Of a stretch of DNA of 64,000 bases, positions 44,181-55,532 are shown piece after piece. The notes beneath the pieces were generated by a model, which was given only the letters and a program-made list of their open reading frames with translations, ran no database searches and was not told where the DNA came from. The stretch's first letter is position 1. The number at the start of each line of letters is the position of its first letter. The stretch comes from Platerodrilus igneus (Eukaryota; Arthropoda; Insecta; Coleoptera; Lycidae), in contig JARFIW010001105.1 of NCBI GenBank assembly GCA_036346225.1, forward strand, positions 1,054,001 through 1,118,000. Direction: 5' to 3'. The position numbers were made by a program, and so were the translations under genes.

Positions 44181-44724
44181 TTCTCTGAAAGGTTTAAGCT
44201 TTCTATTATTCTCTATTAAATCTAATATCTCCTTTGTTACCCACGGTTTTCTAGCTTCTATTTTTTTCTTACCTATAGTCTGTGTTGCTGTATCATGTAC
44301 CGTCAGTTTTATTTCTTTCCATCTATTTTCTACGTTCCCTCCTACAGCTACCTCTTTGCTCTTATTATCTAATACTTGTTTATATTCCTCTTTTACCCTA
44401 CTATCATTAAGCTTACCTAGATCCCATCCTCTCTTTTCACCTTTCTCAATTTTTTAATTTTAGTTTACACTTCATTTTAACTAAGTTATGATCGCTATCT
44501 ATGTCAGCCCCTGGATAACTACGACAGTTTTAACTTGGTTTCTAAATCTTTGTTTAACTAAAATATAATCTATTTGGTATCTAGCTCTATCACCTGGGGC
44601 TTTCCAGGTATATCTTCTCTAACATGTTGTTCGAATAGGGTGTTAACAGTTACTAATCTATGTTCCTGGCAAAACTCAACTAATCTTTCTCCTCTATCAT
44701 TTCGTTTGCCATACCCAAATTTTC

Positions 44725-45369
44725 CTACCATTTTCCCTCACTACCTTCTCCCACTGATGCATTAAAATCGCCCATAACTATTAAATTCTCATCTCCTTTT
44801 ACTTTTCTCACTATACTATTTATATCCTCGTATACCTTTTCTACTTCCTCATCCTCGTACTGAGTTGTTGGCATGTAAACCTGTACTAAAACAGTGTCTG
44901 TGGGTTTTGTACTCAATCTAACCATAATTATTCTATCACTAAATTGTAAGTACTCTTTAACTTTATGCCCTAATCTTTTATCTAACACTATTCCTACGCC
45001 TGCCTGTGCATTAGTTGAAGAAGTTGTAATTATTCTATAATTCTCCTTCCAAAAGTCATTACTATCTGGCCATCTCACCCCACTAATACCTAAAATGTCC
45101 AGCTTTTGCTTTCTCATTTCGACTAATAAATTCGTTAACTTATCTACTCTGAGTAATGACCTTACATTCCAAGTCCCTATCACTAAATCAAACTGTTGTT
45201 TTATATTCTTACGATGACGAGCCCCAAGTACCCCCTCCCGGAGATCCGAATGAGGGAGTATTTTACCTCCGGACAAGATTTTTACTTGTGAGCTCTCCAT
45301 CATATCTATTTCGTGTTTTAGGCCACGCACACCTGAGAAATATTGTGGTAGGCTCCCATATCTTTCCAC
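44725..45369 (-). pseudogene. RTE-B endonuclease
   Basis: Frame M-E-R-Y-G-S...I-G-T-W-N-V-R-S-L-L-R, I-S-G-V-R-W-P-D, G-V-G-I-V-L-D-K, V-Q-V-Y-M-P-T and L-I-V-M-G-D-F-N-A-S-V-G-E-G. It is the N-terminal two thirds of an EEP endonuclease and ends with a frameshift at about 44725; the remaining part follows to 44580 in another frame. The first Met fits the 5' end of the ORF in RTE-A (E-S-S-Q-V-K-I...P-H-S-D-L-R-E is shared). Confidence 0.85.
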
Positions 45370-45770
45370 AACGCAGTTTTTAAAGATTTTAGCAAAAAGC
45401 CGTATCCGTCACGGCCAACCCCCAACAAGCTTGTAAATTATTGAGGATCGCCCGAGACCAACCGACCCTCCTCCAATATCTTTTAGCCAGCAAGGCTGCT
45501 GCCCCTTGCTGCGCCTTTTAATCGCCTTTTACGATAAGCAGGCTTACTATAGTAGTATTCTTTATCCCCTACTATAGGGACGGAATAGTGCGGAATATAT
45601 TAGAAGTAGAGATAGGAAAAAAGAGAAGAAGAGGTAGACCTAGGTTAGACTACTGTACACAGATAGTGAAAGATGTAGGCTCTAGGAGTTTGAGGGAGAT
45701 GTGTTGGCTAGCTTAGAATAGAAATCAATGGAGGTACGCATCCAACCAGTCCCAAGATGGATAAATTAAT

Positions 45771-46374
45771 GACAAAGGAAGTAACTGTACTTAAACATGA
45801 TGATTATTATAAGCAAGTACAAATAATAGTTGGGCAATATTCTCGAATAATGTTAATTGTGTGAAAGGATTTACTGGAAAACTATTATTTCGGCAAATGT
45901 CTAAGTGTTGGGGAATCTTGGCAACCACAGGCTGCTTAACTCTCTTTACTGAAATAGGGCATAAAATTAGAAAACAATAGAACGGGAACCGAGCTGTATA
46001 CATGCTGTGTGAGAATTTCAGGGAACAGTGCAGGTACGTGTCTAACCAGTTTTGAGACGGAAAACCTAATGACGAAAAAATAAGCTGAGATAAATCTGAT
46101 GATTATTATAAACAACTACAGGTGTTGGTTGTGAAATATCTGCAACTCATATGTTGAGTGTGCGTAAAAATATATTGGAAAAAATATTAAATCGGATAAT
46201 GTTCAAGTGCTGAGGGAACTTGGCTGCTTACTCCCTTTCAGAACCACTGAATGTCGGAGAAAAAGGGTATATAACTGTAAAACAATAAATGGGGGACCGA
46301 ACTATCTGACAAAAAAGAACAGCGCCTATGATGAAAAACAACAAACATAGAACAAGAAGAAAATTGTTGAAAGC
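45771..46374. repeat. Two diverged tandem units next to RTE-A ends
   Basis: A unit beginning GATGATTATTATAA(G/A)CAA at 45799 recurs at 46098, with shared words TTGGGGAA/CTGAGGGAA and GGCTGCTTA. About 300 bp period, second unit shorter. Function none evident. Confidence 0.5.
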
Positions 46375-46697
46375 ATATGTGTGAAGCACAGCACAGTATG
46401 CCTATGAAATACGGGTGTCTGAAAAGCAGACAGAAACACGTTAGCAGCCTTTTGAAATGCTGTGCATCAGATGTATGAGGATGATAGCATGGACAAACAA
46501 AGTTAATAACAAATAGGTTATAAAAATAGTAGGGGAACAAAGATATTTGGAAAAAAGAGGTAGATGTAGACCTAGATCAGATAGTGATAGATGCAGACTG
46601 CAAATTTCAGGGAAATGTGTAGGTTAGTTCAGAATAGGAAACAATGATGGTACGCGTATAACCAGTTCCAGGACTGAATACCTAATGATGATGATGT
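46375..46697 (+). mobile_element. RTE-A 3' end fragment (copy 4)
   Basis: Matches RTE-A from GTGTGAAGCACAGCACAGTATG (compare GTGTGGAGCACAGCACTGTATG at 35331) through a R-G-R-C-R-P-R-like segment to the tail AATGATGATGATG at 46685-46697. It is 5'-truncated and frameshifted. The (ATG)n tail supports the RTE-type 3' end. Confidence 0.7.
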
Positions 46698-47379
46698 ATA
46701 AAATCATGTTTACTTGTGTTATTATTTCACTTGATTTCTAAAAAACAATAGGAATTGAAAGTATTCCTTATAACTAAAAAGTTTGTTTCTTATGGTTCAT
46801 TTATTTAATTTATAAACAGTTTGTGGCTTCCTAAACGTTGTACTCAAAAATTCTAATTGGCACGTAACCGATGTCAAAAGTACCGTTTCTTTTATTGTAT
46901 GTTTTTTAAAGATTTCGTAAACAAACGATTTTGATGGTAAAAACAGGACTTTTTATAACATTTTTCTCATCAAGCAGATTGTATAGTAAAATAGCAACAA
47001 AAATAAACCGAAGCCGGCTTTAGCTTCATACATGTATGGCATGAAGCTATTCTTTACGCCTTCTAATAAGCCTCATAGCCTCAAAATATTATTTACGTTC
47101 AGTAATAATTAGTAATAATGTGTTTATGGTTACTAGATTTTACACATTCCGGTCAGTGATTAAGGATTTGCTACGCATCACTTCAGACTTTCACGGATTC
47201 ATTAAAAAAGTAAATCTGTAGATAAACACCAATAATAATTACGCTAATTATACGAAGAAGTGTAGGGTAATTATGTATGCAAAGATAAATCATCAACCTG
47301 CAATTTTATCATCTATAAATTGTTTACAGCACGTTACTCGTTGCAGTTCTGTTTAAATTTTTGCAGACATAGAACTACA
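46698..47379. other. Upstream region of the Osiris gene
   Basis: No coding sequence. Two possible splice acceptors, TTGTTTACAG (ends 47330) and AATTTTTGCAG (ends 47366), precede the start codon, so a 5' untranslated exon may lie further upstream. A clear TATA box was not assigned. Confidence 0.4.
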
Positions 47380-48012
47380 ATGGCTCGCGTTGTGATACTT
47401 CTAATATTCACTGGCGTTTTAATATCTGCAGAAGATTCGGGCTACCACGTCTTAAAAAAAGTTTTTAAAACGTGTTCTTTAAGTTCTGATATATTTTCGT
47501 GCTTCGCCAATAGAGCAGCAGTAGCAGTTGAACGTGTCACGCAAAGTAATATTACACTTTTCGACGGAGTGACGTTAATTCGTGCAGAAAACGGAACAGA
47601 TTTACCTGAAGCTCGCTCGTTTTCCGATGGACATTCCAGGTTTAAAGCAGCAATTTCAAAATTTTTAGACACGCACATTGTTGTTATGGATTTGACAGAA
47701 AATAGTGAGCATGGAAATTTTACAGGAAGAAAAAAAAAGAATAAAAGTGGAATGCGGCTTCTTCCTCTTCTACTAATGGGCGGTTTTGGTTTATTTGGAA
47801 TTATTGGGCCGCTCGTTATGAAAACGTTAGCAGTACTAGCTGGTAAAGCACTTATAGTTAGTAAAATTGCTTTGGTTATTGCTCTTTCTGTGTTTGCGAA
47901 GAAGTTGTTTGAACATCATGAACATTCAGAGGTGAAAGTACAAACACACAGAACTGATGATATTGACAAAAAAATTAACGAAGGTGCGTATAAGTTTCTA
48001 AAGACACTTTAG
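47380..48012 (+). CDS. Osiris-family protein (DUF1676)
   Basis: An uninterrupted frame of 210 codons. Osiris proteins are secretory or endosomal membrane proteins of insects, used in cuticle and tracheal patterning. The chosen start gives a signal peptide M-A-R-V-V-I-L-L-I-F-T-G-V-L-I-S-A; the earlier ATG at 47320 would place a Cys-rich stretch before it and crosses two splice-acceptor-like sites. Features seen: the pair of Cys at residues 32 and 41 (F-K-T-C...F-S-C-F), a basic R-K-K-K-K segment at about 128, and the long hydrophobic region 138-180 with G-P-L-V-M-K-T-L-A-V-L-A-G-K-A-L. The usual A-Q-x-L-A-Y end is reduced to E-G-A-Y-K-F-L. AATAAA at 48094-48099 follows. Only intact host-like gene here; which Osiris paralog is unclear. 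Confidence 0.85.
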   Translation: MARVVILLIFTGVLISAEDSGYHVLKKVFKTCSLSSDIFSCFANRAAVAVERVTQSNITLFDGVTLIRAENGTDLPEARSFSDGHSRFKAAISKFLDTHIVVMDLTENSEHGNFTGRKKKNKSGMRLLPLLLMGGFGLFGIIGPLVMKTLAVLAGKALIVSKIALVIALSVFAKKLFEHHEHSEVKVQTHRTDDIDKKINEGAYKFLKTL

Positions 48013-48345
48013 AAGTGGTTTATCCTGTACCTGTATATTTATGTAATTTATTTATTTAATGTAAACTATGTAATTTATTTATTGAATATTATAAATAAAT
48101 ATTATTAATTAAAGCAATGCTTGACCTATTTTTTCCAACACCAGTTTTTAAGAAAAAATAAAACATTGAAGTGAAATCCCTTTCATTAAAATGTACTCTT
48201 ATTGTAACATACAACTGTAGGGTTGCCACCTTTTGAATTTTTAAATAGAGGACAATATATTATTATTTTTTTTATCAATTTATAAATATATGAACCTTAT
48301 TAATAAAATACAAAGATTTTTATATTCGTTCATAAAATAACAAAT
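48013..48345. other. 3'UTR of the Osiris gene and spacer
   Basis: Holds two AATAAA-type signals near 48090-48100, then AT-rich sequence up to the RTE-A copy. No coding sequence. Confidence 0.5.
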
Positions 48346-50834
48346 CGATTTCAAATGGACCTACACCTTGCTGAAGTTTTAGATTACTAGAACAGGTGAA
48401 ATTGCTTGCGTGTTCTTATGAGCTAAAGAGCCAAACTACAAGTCCAACAAAAGTAGTAGGGTCGTTAATGAGGAACCAGTTTAAGATAGGTCCCCGAAAG
48501 GGGTCAGCGGTTCTTTCGGTACTTAGATTGGCAGAGACTATAGGGGTCGGAATGACAGTCTAAGACACGCTACCGCGACGTGGAAGGTAACGGGATACTA
48601 CCACATTACCTCCCAAGTACACAGCGTACCTAACTTATAATAAAATGATGGCATTCTCTGGGGTAAAAGATTCCGGAGTTAAAATAGTCCCCCATTCGGA
48701 TCTCCGGGAGGGGACTGTTTCGGAGGATGCGATCGGAAAGTTCAGAATAAGAGTCGGGAATATTTTGCGAATTGGAGCGTGGAATGGTAGAAGCATGAAG
48801 CATGTAAGTAAGCTAGAAAACCTAAAAATCGAAATTAATAGGTTAGCACTAGACATAGTAGGGATCAGCGAAGTTCGGTGGCCAGAGGCGGGGGATTTTT
48901 GGAGTGGAAACTTCAGGGTAATTCACACAGGAGCAGAGAAAGGAAATTTGGACGTGGGGATAGTTATGCAGAAAAAGATAGGATACTGTGTAGAAAATTA
49001 CTTACAAAAGGACGAAAGAGTACTCATGGTTAGATTAGAATCTAAACCGGTAAACACAGCAATAATACAAGTATACATGCCCACCTCTAGCTATAGTGAC
49101 GAAGAGGTAGGAGCGATCTACAAAGATATCGAAGACATATTAAGATACGTACAATTTAATAATTACGGGGGATTTTAATGCAGTTGTAGGTAAGGGTAGG
49201 GAAGGAACAGTAGCTGGTTTACTTGGTTTAGGCACGAGAAACGACAGGGGAAATTGGCTGGTAGAATTTTGCGACAAGAACAATTTAATCATCACCAACA
49301 CATTATTTCAACATTATGCTAGAAAACGATATACGTGGAAGATGCCGGGAGATAGAAGAAGATATCAAATAGATTACATTCTTGTTAAACGACGGTTTAG
49401 GAATTAAGTAAAAGGCTGTAGAAGCCACCCAGAAGCAGATATAGACACAGGACACACAGGATAACAAAGGATATCCTGAATTTAATAGAAGAAAGACGAA
49501 GATACAAAAATAAATAAAACGAAACAAGAAAACAGAGATACAAAGCCATAAAATAGGAAATTATTCGCAAATGCAGAAAAGCTGAAGCACAATGGATTGA
49601 TGAAAATTGCAAAGAGGTACAAACTAAGATGGAGGCAGGAAAGACAGATGAAGCACACAAACTAATTAGAATCAATTTTAGGGATATAAAACCGCGAGAG
49701 GACGCGAGAGGAAACGTCATTATAGAAAATGTAGAGAAAGTGGATAGATGGCAAGAATATATAGGGAATTTATATGAAGGAGAGGAACTAACTGCATTAG
49801 AACAGAAATCAGACATTGAAAACGATGACTTGGGATATCCTGTAGTTAGAGATGAATTTGAATTAACATTAACGGGTAAGGCGCCGGGTATAGATGAGGT
49901 ACAAGCAGAAATAGTAAAAGCCGCTGGACAAGCAGTAACAGAACGTCTCTTACAACTTGTAAGTCATATGTATGAGACAGGCGAGATACCCAAAGATTTC
50001 AAACGTAACATCATAGTAACTATACCAAAAAAAAGGCGCGTATAGATGTGAAAATTTTCGAACAATAAGTTTGATAGCACATGTATCAAAAATATTAACT
50101 AGAATTGTACAAAGGCAAATGGAAAAATAAGCTGAAGAAATATTAGTTGAAGACCAATTTGGGTTTAGACGAAACGGGCGAACACGGGAGGCTATTTTAG
50201 CTCTGAGAGTAATAATGGAGAAAACAATAGAAAAAGGGGAAAGCGTGTATATAGTGTTTGCAGATCAGGAAAAAGCATTCGACAATGTAAAATGAAAAAA
50301 ATAATGTTTGAAATACTCCAAAAAATTGGAATGAGTTATAGGAATAGACGAATAGTACATATCTTATACAAAGAGCAAACAGCAGTAATAGAATTAGAGC
50401 AGAAACGTAGAGAAGTAAACATTAGGAAAGGGGTGAGACAGGGATGTGCTCCATCCCCATTAATTTTTAACTTGTACATTGAAGAGGCAATGGATACTGT
50501 CAAATGCAGGAAAACATTTGGAATTATTATGCAAGGACAAAAAATTGATATGCTTAGATTTGCAGATGATATAGCGGCATTAGCCTCTAGCAAGAAAAAG
50601 TTAGAAGCTGCTCTTAATGAAATGGAAACAGGTCTAACAGAGAGATACAGTATGAAAATTAACACAACTAAAACTAAAGTACTAGTATGCAAAGGAGGGG
50701 AAAATAAATCAAAAACAGGAATACAAATATGTAACATGAACTTACAAGAGGTTAGGTATTTCTGCTACCTAGGAAGTCAAATAACGCAAGATGGGAAGAT
50801 CACAAAATATATAAAACAAAGATTAGCACAAGGT
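48346..50834 (+). mobile_element. RTE-A retrotransposon copy 3
   Basis: Starts in CGATTTCAAATGG and carries the same 5'UTR as the other copies, then endonuclease and RT. Homology ends inside the region after RT (I-K-Q-R-L-A-Q) at about 50834, where TGTAACATATAAATTT begins; the 3' end with tail is missing. It is the best preserved RTE-A in the window. Confidence 0.85.
48645..49178 (+). pseudogene. RTE-A endonuclease, copy 3
   Basis: The frame M-M-A-F-S-G-V-K-D-S-G-V-K-I-V-P runs through R-I-G-A-W-N-G-R-S-M-K, G-I-S-E-V-R-W-P-E and V-Q-V-Y-M-P-T-S-S-Y-S-D-E-E. It breaks before the G-D-F-N box by a deletion; the next part (G-D-F-N-A-V-V-G) is at about 49168 in another frame. The first Met of the frame is shared by copy 1, supporting it as the ORF start. 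Confidence 0.8.
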
Positions 50835-50846
50835 TGTAACATATAA
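49629..50846 (+). pseudogene. RTE-A reverse transcriptase, copy 3
   Basis: Frames 49629-50045 and 50292-50846. The first has L-T-G-K-A-P-G-I-D-E-V-Q-A and P-K-D-F-K-R-N-I-I-V-T-I-P-K. The second has V-R-Q-G-C-A-P-S-P-L-I-F-N-L-Y-I-E-E and M-L-R-F-A-D-D-I-A-A-L-A, then L-G-S-Q-I-T-Q-D-G-K. Stops between 50045 and 50292 remove continuity. The end is cut as the element is truncated. Confidence 0.8.
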
Positions 50847-52314
50847 ATTTTCGGTAAAATTTGTCTATTAACTTTAGCGCGGTGTAGCTGTTATTTAGTT
50901 GTTATCTAACAACATTTATATAATTCATTCAGTCATTATTGCATATTTAATAATCAATAAACTCACAAAGCTCATTTTAATCCTAATTACAAGTAAAATA
51001 TACAAACTACATATTCCTTTTGATAATATTTATATATACAAACTTGTTAACGTGTTCCTACATCTTAAAGCATCTAAGATTTTAAAATTGTTCCGACGAT
51101 TGGCGATCGTTGATCACTTTTCATTTCGTAGTTGAACTAAAAGGTCGCTCCGTGTTGGAAACGTTCAACATGTGCAGGAAAATCAAGTTTTCCTGGCGAC
51201 GACGTCGTAACAGACGAGCAGTCTGTTGAAGTTGTCCATGACAACCATAGTAATAATGTAGTGTACAATTACCTTGGCGAACGGTTTGTATAAATAAATT
51301 AGAATGTGAAATTAATTATTTTATTAAAGAGCAACTTTTAATGTACAACTTTTAACATACAACTTTGATGCCGTGTAATTTTACAATCACGAAATATGAA
51401 ACTTTGATCCCCTACAACTTTAATACCGAAATAAGGATGGTCTTGTAATAATTTTGGAGGAGACTTCACTTTAATTTATGGAACTCGTTTAGCAGGCAAA
51501 GCTGTAGACTACTGTATTCCACATGTGGCCGATGTCGCTTGTAACCAGCATGCTCTACTGATGCACAGGTCGATTCAAGGTTGCAGGTCATTGCCGCGTC
51601 GGTAAGAATGTATTAGTTTATTACATAAGGCGGACGTTACAAAGTCCACTACGTAAATTGTGCATGCAATAATATGCTTATGAAACTTGTTTTACATTAC
51701 GTTGATTTATGCAACTTAATATCACTTGTATAAATGCTTTGTCAATTGATTTTTAAATCCCTTTGTAAAGTATAAAGTACAATGAGTACCATAACCTATA
51801 TTTCTAGTTAATAGCGTGTTCAACTTATATATCATATCTCACCGATTGTACAGGTGTGGATATACCTCCTCAGTTATCTTGTTTTGACAAATTGAAATAT
51901 TAATATGTTAAATTATAACACTTGAAAGCTATATCATGTAAATTGGAATTTAAAGTAATCTGATAATTGTTTATTTTGCCCATCGTTTATTAAGCAATAT
52001 TTAAACATTGTGAGGTCGCGTAGCGCTACAATGACTAATTTATAAAATATAAAATGTCAATAATTAAATTTCTCACTTACAAATCATTTTCATAAGAATT
52101 AAAATTTTTTAACAATGTTATTTATCAAGATGTTATTTACTTTTCTTTAAAGAGAATACAGAATTATTTTATTGGACTTCAGTTCATTTTTCAATAATAT
52201 TACATTCTCCAAAAATTGGTACGGTGTTTACTAAGTAAACTTATCCGAAAAAGTATCAAGATAGTAGACACAATTGAAATTAATTTAAAGATACTATATT
52301 CATATTGATCCGTA

Positions 52315-52362
<48 letters not shown>

Positions 52363-52365
52363 GTC
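50847..52365. other. Spacer, unassigned
   Basis: AT-rich. TGTAACAT at 50835 followed by an AATAAA near 51292 could be an LTR, but no second copy or duplication was found. Contains a (TA)n tract at 52323-52358. Confidence 0.4.
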
Positions 52366-52789
52366 TATGTTGGTGGAAACTATGTTTCAGAGTCACCCCA
52401 CTCAACATTAGATCTTTGAAGAACACCAACAGATGTAAGTATGATATGTGTGACTATCACACTTTGTATTCAAAGTGGTTTATGATAATATAGGTTTCCA
52501 AATTTTCCTTTAAGTAAATTCATTTAGTTACTTGCTTTATAAAAAATTTAGGTGGCGTCCTTTATTCTGTTTCTTTCAATTCAAATATACCCACTGACCC
52601 AATCTCATGCGACCGTGGGCCAAAAAACCCAGCTAGCTCAATGTCTTTAGAGTGTTCTTTTACTATAAGCCAATTTCCATCCAAACCTTACCCTGGGCTT
52701 AATCCAAGTACATAAGAACTCTCGATAGGTAATGTTAATCTACCACAATTTGTTGTGGGATAGATTGACAGAAGAAATAAAGATAATAC
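52366..52789 (+). repeat. 5' LTR of second Gypsy family (left edge tentative)
   Basis: Inferred from the primer site that follows at 52790. The left edge is placed at TGTCTATGTTGG just after a (TA)n tract. There are AATAAAGATAATAC bases at its end. No 3' LTR was found in the window. Confidence 0.5.
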
Positions 52790-52807
52790 TGGCGCCCAAC
52801 GTGGGGC
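52790..52807 (+). promoter_or_regulatory. Primer binding site, tRNA-Lys(1,2) type
   Basis: TGGCGCCCAACGTGGGGC, 18 bases complementary to the 3' end of tRNA-Lys1,2, the same site used by several retroelements. Directly after the LTR end. Confidence 0.85.
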
Positions 52808-53088
52808 TCGATCGAATTTTAGTTGAAATTATATAATACTAGCATTCAGTACGTAAGGGACATTTTGGTTGTCTCAACTTACTTGTTCAATAGTGATTCC
52901 TTCATTTGATTGAAAGATTTTATGTCCTACCGATTTATATAACGTTTAAATTTAATGAAGTTAGGTCTCTTCAATAGTAATTTTCTGTAGCATTTTTTCA
53001 ATTTTTAATTCGATTCAATTAGTAATTGACGGTTGTTGAGTGAGAGCATATATTTACAAAATAATTTTTGAGTCTATAAATTTTTATA

Positions 53089-53934
53089 ATGGCAGAGAGG
53101 TATCAGATTGTACATTTACTTAAGGACGAGTTAGATTGTGAATTGAATATTAGGGGTATAGAAAACTCTAGAGCAGTAGCTGACAAAAGAAAAATATTAG
53201 CTCGACTATTAGCCAAAGAATCTGTTAAACCAGGATGTTTGATTGACCTGTCAGGATATCTAGTAGATTTTCATATAGAAAAACAAGAAATTGAAGCCAG
53301 TATCGAATCGATAAAAAATGTCTTAACGGAATACCAAAATGAACCTTCAGACTCCACTTTTAAAAAAATACAGTCTAAGTTAATACACATTTTAGGTCGT
53401 ATTAAACGTATAAAACTTCCCAAAGAAAAATTAAAAGAAATAATATTATTCAAAAATGAAACCCTAGCTACAGTTCCTGTAATGGAAGCAGATCTCCATG
53501 AAAAAACAAATAATGATTTAGTGACAAATCAGAATGATATAAGTAATATCTCTAATGTCCCCACTAACTTACCTGTCCCTTCTGTTGCATATTTTACTCA
53601 GTCAGTCCCAATTGGTTCTTGGGCAATAAAATATTCTGGAGACCCTAAACTACTATACCAATTCCTAGAAAGAATCATAGAGCTTGCACAATCACGTAAA
53701 GTATCTGATGAAGAGTTATTCAACTCATCTGTCAAATTATTTACCGGTAATGCTCTCGTTTGGTACCGAAGCGTGCGCAGTCAGTTAACGGATTGGACTT
53801 CTTTAGTCGCTAAGTTAAAGGAAGATTTTTTACCAGCACATCCCGAAGATGAGATATGGGATACCATTAAGTCTCGTTGTCAGAAAAAAGGAGAGTGTTG
53901 TTTTATATATAGCAAATATGGAAAGTTTGTTTAA
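53089..53934 (+). pseudogene. Gypsy gag, N-terminal and capsid part
   Basis: Starts M-A-E-R-Y-Q-I-V 280 bases after the primer site. A coiled, Lys/Glu-rich N-terminal half (about 1-150) is followed by a capsid domain: W-A-I-K-Y-S-G-D-P-K-L, F-L-E-R-I-I-E-L, A-L-V-W-Y-R-S-V. The same fold is at 60874. A single frame change at about 53900 links to the frame 53849-54436. Confidence 0.8.
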
Positions 53935-54436
53935 TAGGTTACCCGTTTCTCCCGCTGAAAGTACAAAGGTTAGAATTATTAGGAAGAATTTGTTACCCGA
54001 ATTTGTTCAACATCTCGCCCTGCTTGATATAGAGAAAATGACTACTTTAGCTAAGTTGTGTAGGAAACTAGAAGACGCATCTCCTAAACAAAAGGTTGTT
54101 TCTGTCATGTCCTGTAGCAACTACCAGACTAATAACAATTATAAGGCTCAGTTTAAAGATAATAAAACAGTTTCCTCCGAAAGTGTCTCGAAATTTGGCA
54201 GTCGAATTTTTAGGAATAGGACTTCCTTACCTCATGTCCATAATTCATCTAATCCTGTACCAGTTGTTAGTGGTTTAGATAACCCTTCATCAAAATATAG
54301 ACTTATCTGTTGGAATTGTACTCGAGTAGGACACTCGTTTAGAAATTGTAGAGCTCCTAGAAGAATCTTTTGTTTTAGTTGTGGTCACAAAGGAGTGACG
54401 CGCTTTACTTGTCCATCTTGTACAAAAAACGAATAA
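53849..54436 (+). pseudogene. Gypsy gag C-terminus with zinc knuckles
   Basis: Continues the capsid (L-F-N-R-L-P-V-S-P, V-R-I-I-R-K-N-L-L-P) and ends with C-W-N-C-T-R-V-G-H-S-F-R-N-C and C-F-S-C-G-H-K-G-V-T-R-F-T-C-P-S-C. This pair of knuckles is also found, altered, at 61300. It would bind the RNA genome. Confidence 0.8.
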
Positions 54437-55068
54437 AAAGGCATAAGCTACGTAGCCGACTTCATACTTCTAGTCGAAAGACTACCGATTTGTCAAGTAA
54501 TAAACTTCCGTTATTAGATAAAGATGAGTGGTCGGAATGGCTCCTCATTGTCAAAAATTTTTGTAGGAATAAAGTTTCACCTAATACTAGTGCTTTATTT
54601 GAGAAAAGATCTTATGACAATCGCCCTTATATATTAGTGAAATTGTTCGATAATGATATATCGGGTTTGTTGGATTCTGGTTGTACTACTTCTATTGTTG
54701 GATCCCTTGCAATCCCATTAATAAAGAAATTGAATTTGACTATTTTTAAATCTAACCGGAAAGGAGTGTCCACGGCGGACGGATCGTTAAAGTTAGTAGA
54801 AGGATCAGTTGACCTACCTATTAGTATAGGAACAGAATGTCGCATTTTAAATGCATTAGTAGTACCCTCGTTGCCTCATGCATTCATTTTTGGAAGCGAC
54901 TTTGCAAAATTATTTGGTGTGATTGCCGACTTTAGGAATGATTCTTGGTTTGTTCAGAATGAGATAGGAAACAACATCCCGTATATAGGTCAATCTGAAG
55001 TACCCTTAGATAGTAACGATTATTTATTTGGTATAGATGATGGTCCTTCGAGCTGGATTAGTAGATAG
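54379..55068 (+). pseudogene. Gypsy protease region
   Basis: The frame overlaps gag by 58 bases. It has L-L-D-S-G-C-T-T-S-I-V (aspartic protease site, about residue 94) and F-I-F-G-S-D-F-A-K-L-F-G-V. The end F-G-I-D-D-G-P-S-S-W-I-S-R stops before 460 bases of foreign-looking DNA, after which RT starts. Confidence 0.75.
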
Positions 55069-55532
55069 CACAACCGTATTAAGTTGGATTGTGTAGACTA
55101 CCTATTTATTGAGGCGGCAAAGTAACCGCGGTGGGTTCAGTAACCCAGATATAGGGCCAAATGGCTGCGGAGAAATTCCTTCGATTTAGTGAACTGCAAA
55201 ATAATGATTTCAAACAAATGCACGTCGATATACATATTTAGTTTATTGCGATTGATAGATTATTTACAGAATTCAACGCTTTAAGCGAAAATTAACATTT
55301 TATGGTTTACCGCTACATTTTAGTTCGTACAAAGCACTTCAAACTCAATGACTGTTCTCGAGCTACTGACCCCCGGGTTGCTTACGGATCAGAACGTAAC
55401 AACCGCTACTTAGACCAGTCCATAATATAACGGGTGGTGCGCATCAAGTCTGTATATTAGTATTTGCACATAACTTAACACTAGAAATATTTTAAGGCTG
55501 TTAGGAATGACACTGTAACTATAACAGATGAC
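55069..55532. other. Unassigned insertion between protease and RT
   Basis: Non-coding block of about 430 bp with a GC island ACTGACCCCCGGG at 55366, also found at 25568. It begins CACAACCGTATTAAG. In related elements protease and RT are joined, so this is probably a later insertion or LTR scrap. Confidence 0.4.

Larger units (their letters stand above)
41374..45587 (-). mobile_element. RTE-B retrotransposon block inserted in RTE-A
   Basis: The 9-bp duplication GACGGAATA (41374-41382 and 45579-45587) flanks a minus-strand RTE of a second family. Its tail next to the left duplication is TCATCATCAT, i.e. (ATG)n on the coding strand, as expected for RTE elements. The 3'-terminal ~170 bases occur twice (41393-41560 and 42353-42520) around a satellite array. 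Coding part is 45369-42374. Confidence 0.85.
32538..45770 (+). mobile_element. RTE-A retrotransposon copy 2, split in three by later insertions
   Basis: Segments 32538-35474, 41292-41382 and 45579-45770 together make one RTE-A. The first break holds a Gypsy element with AAAA on both sides, the second an RTE-B block flanked by GACGGAATA. Reading across each junction restores RTE C-terminal order: E-E-V-L before the Gypsy, K-M-V-G-V-E-R-N-M-W-K after it, I-I-G-H-I-L-L-D-D-G before RTE-B, and R-R-R-G-R-P-R-L-D-Y after it. The 3' end has no clear tail. Confidence 0.85.

Noticed and set aside
50835..51330. A solo LTR starting TGTAACAT.
   Set aside because: No second copy, no target duplication and no clear end; left as spacer.
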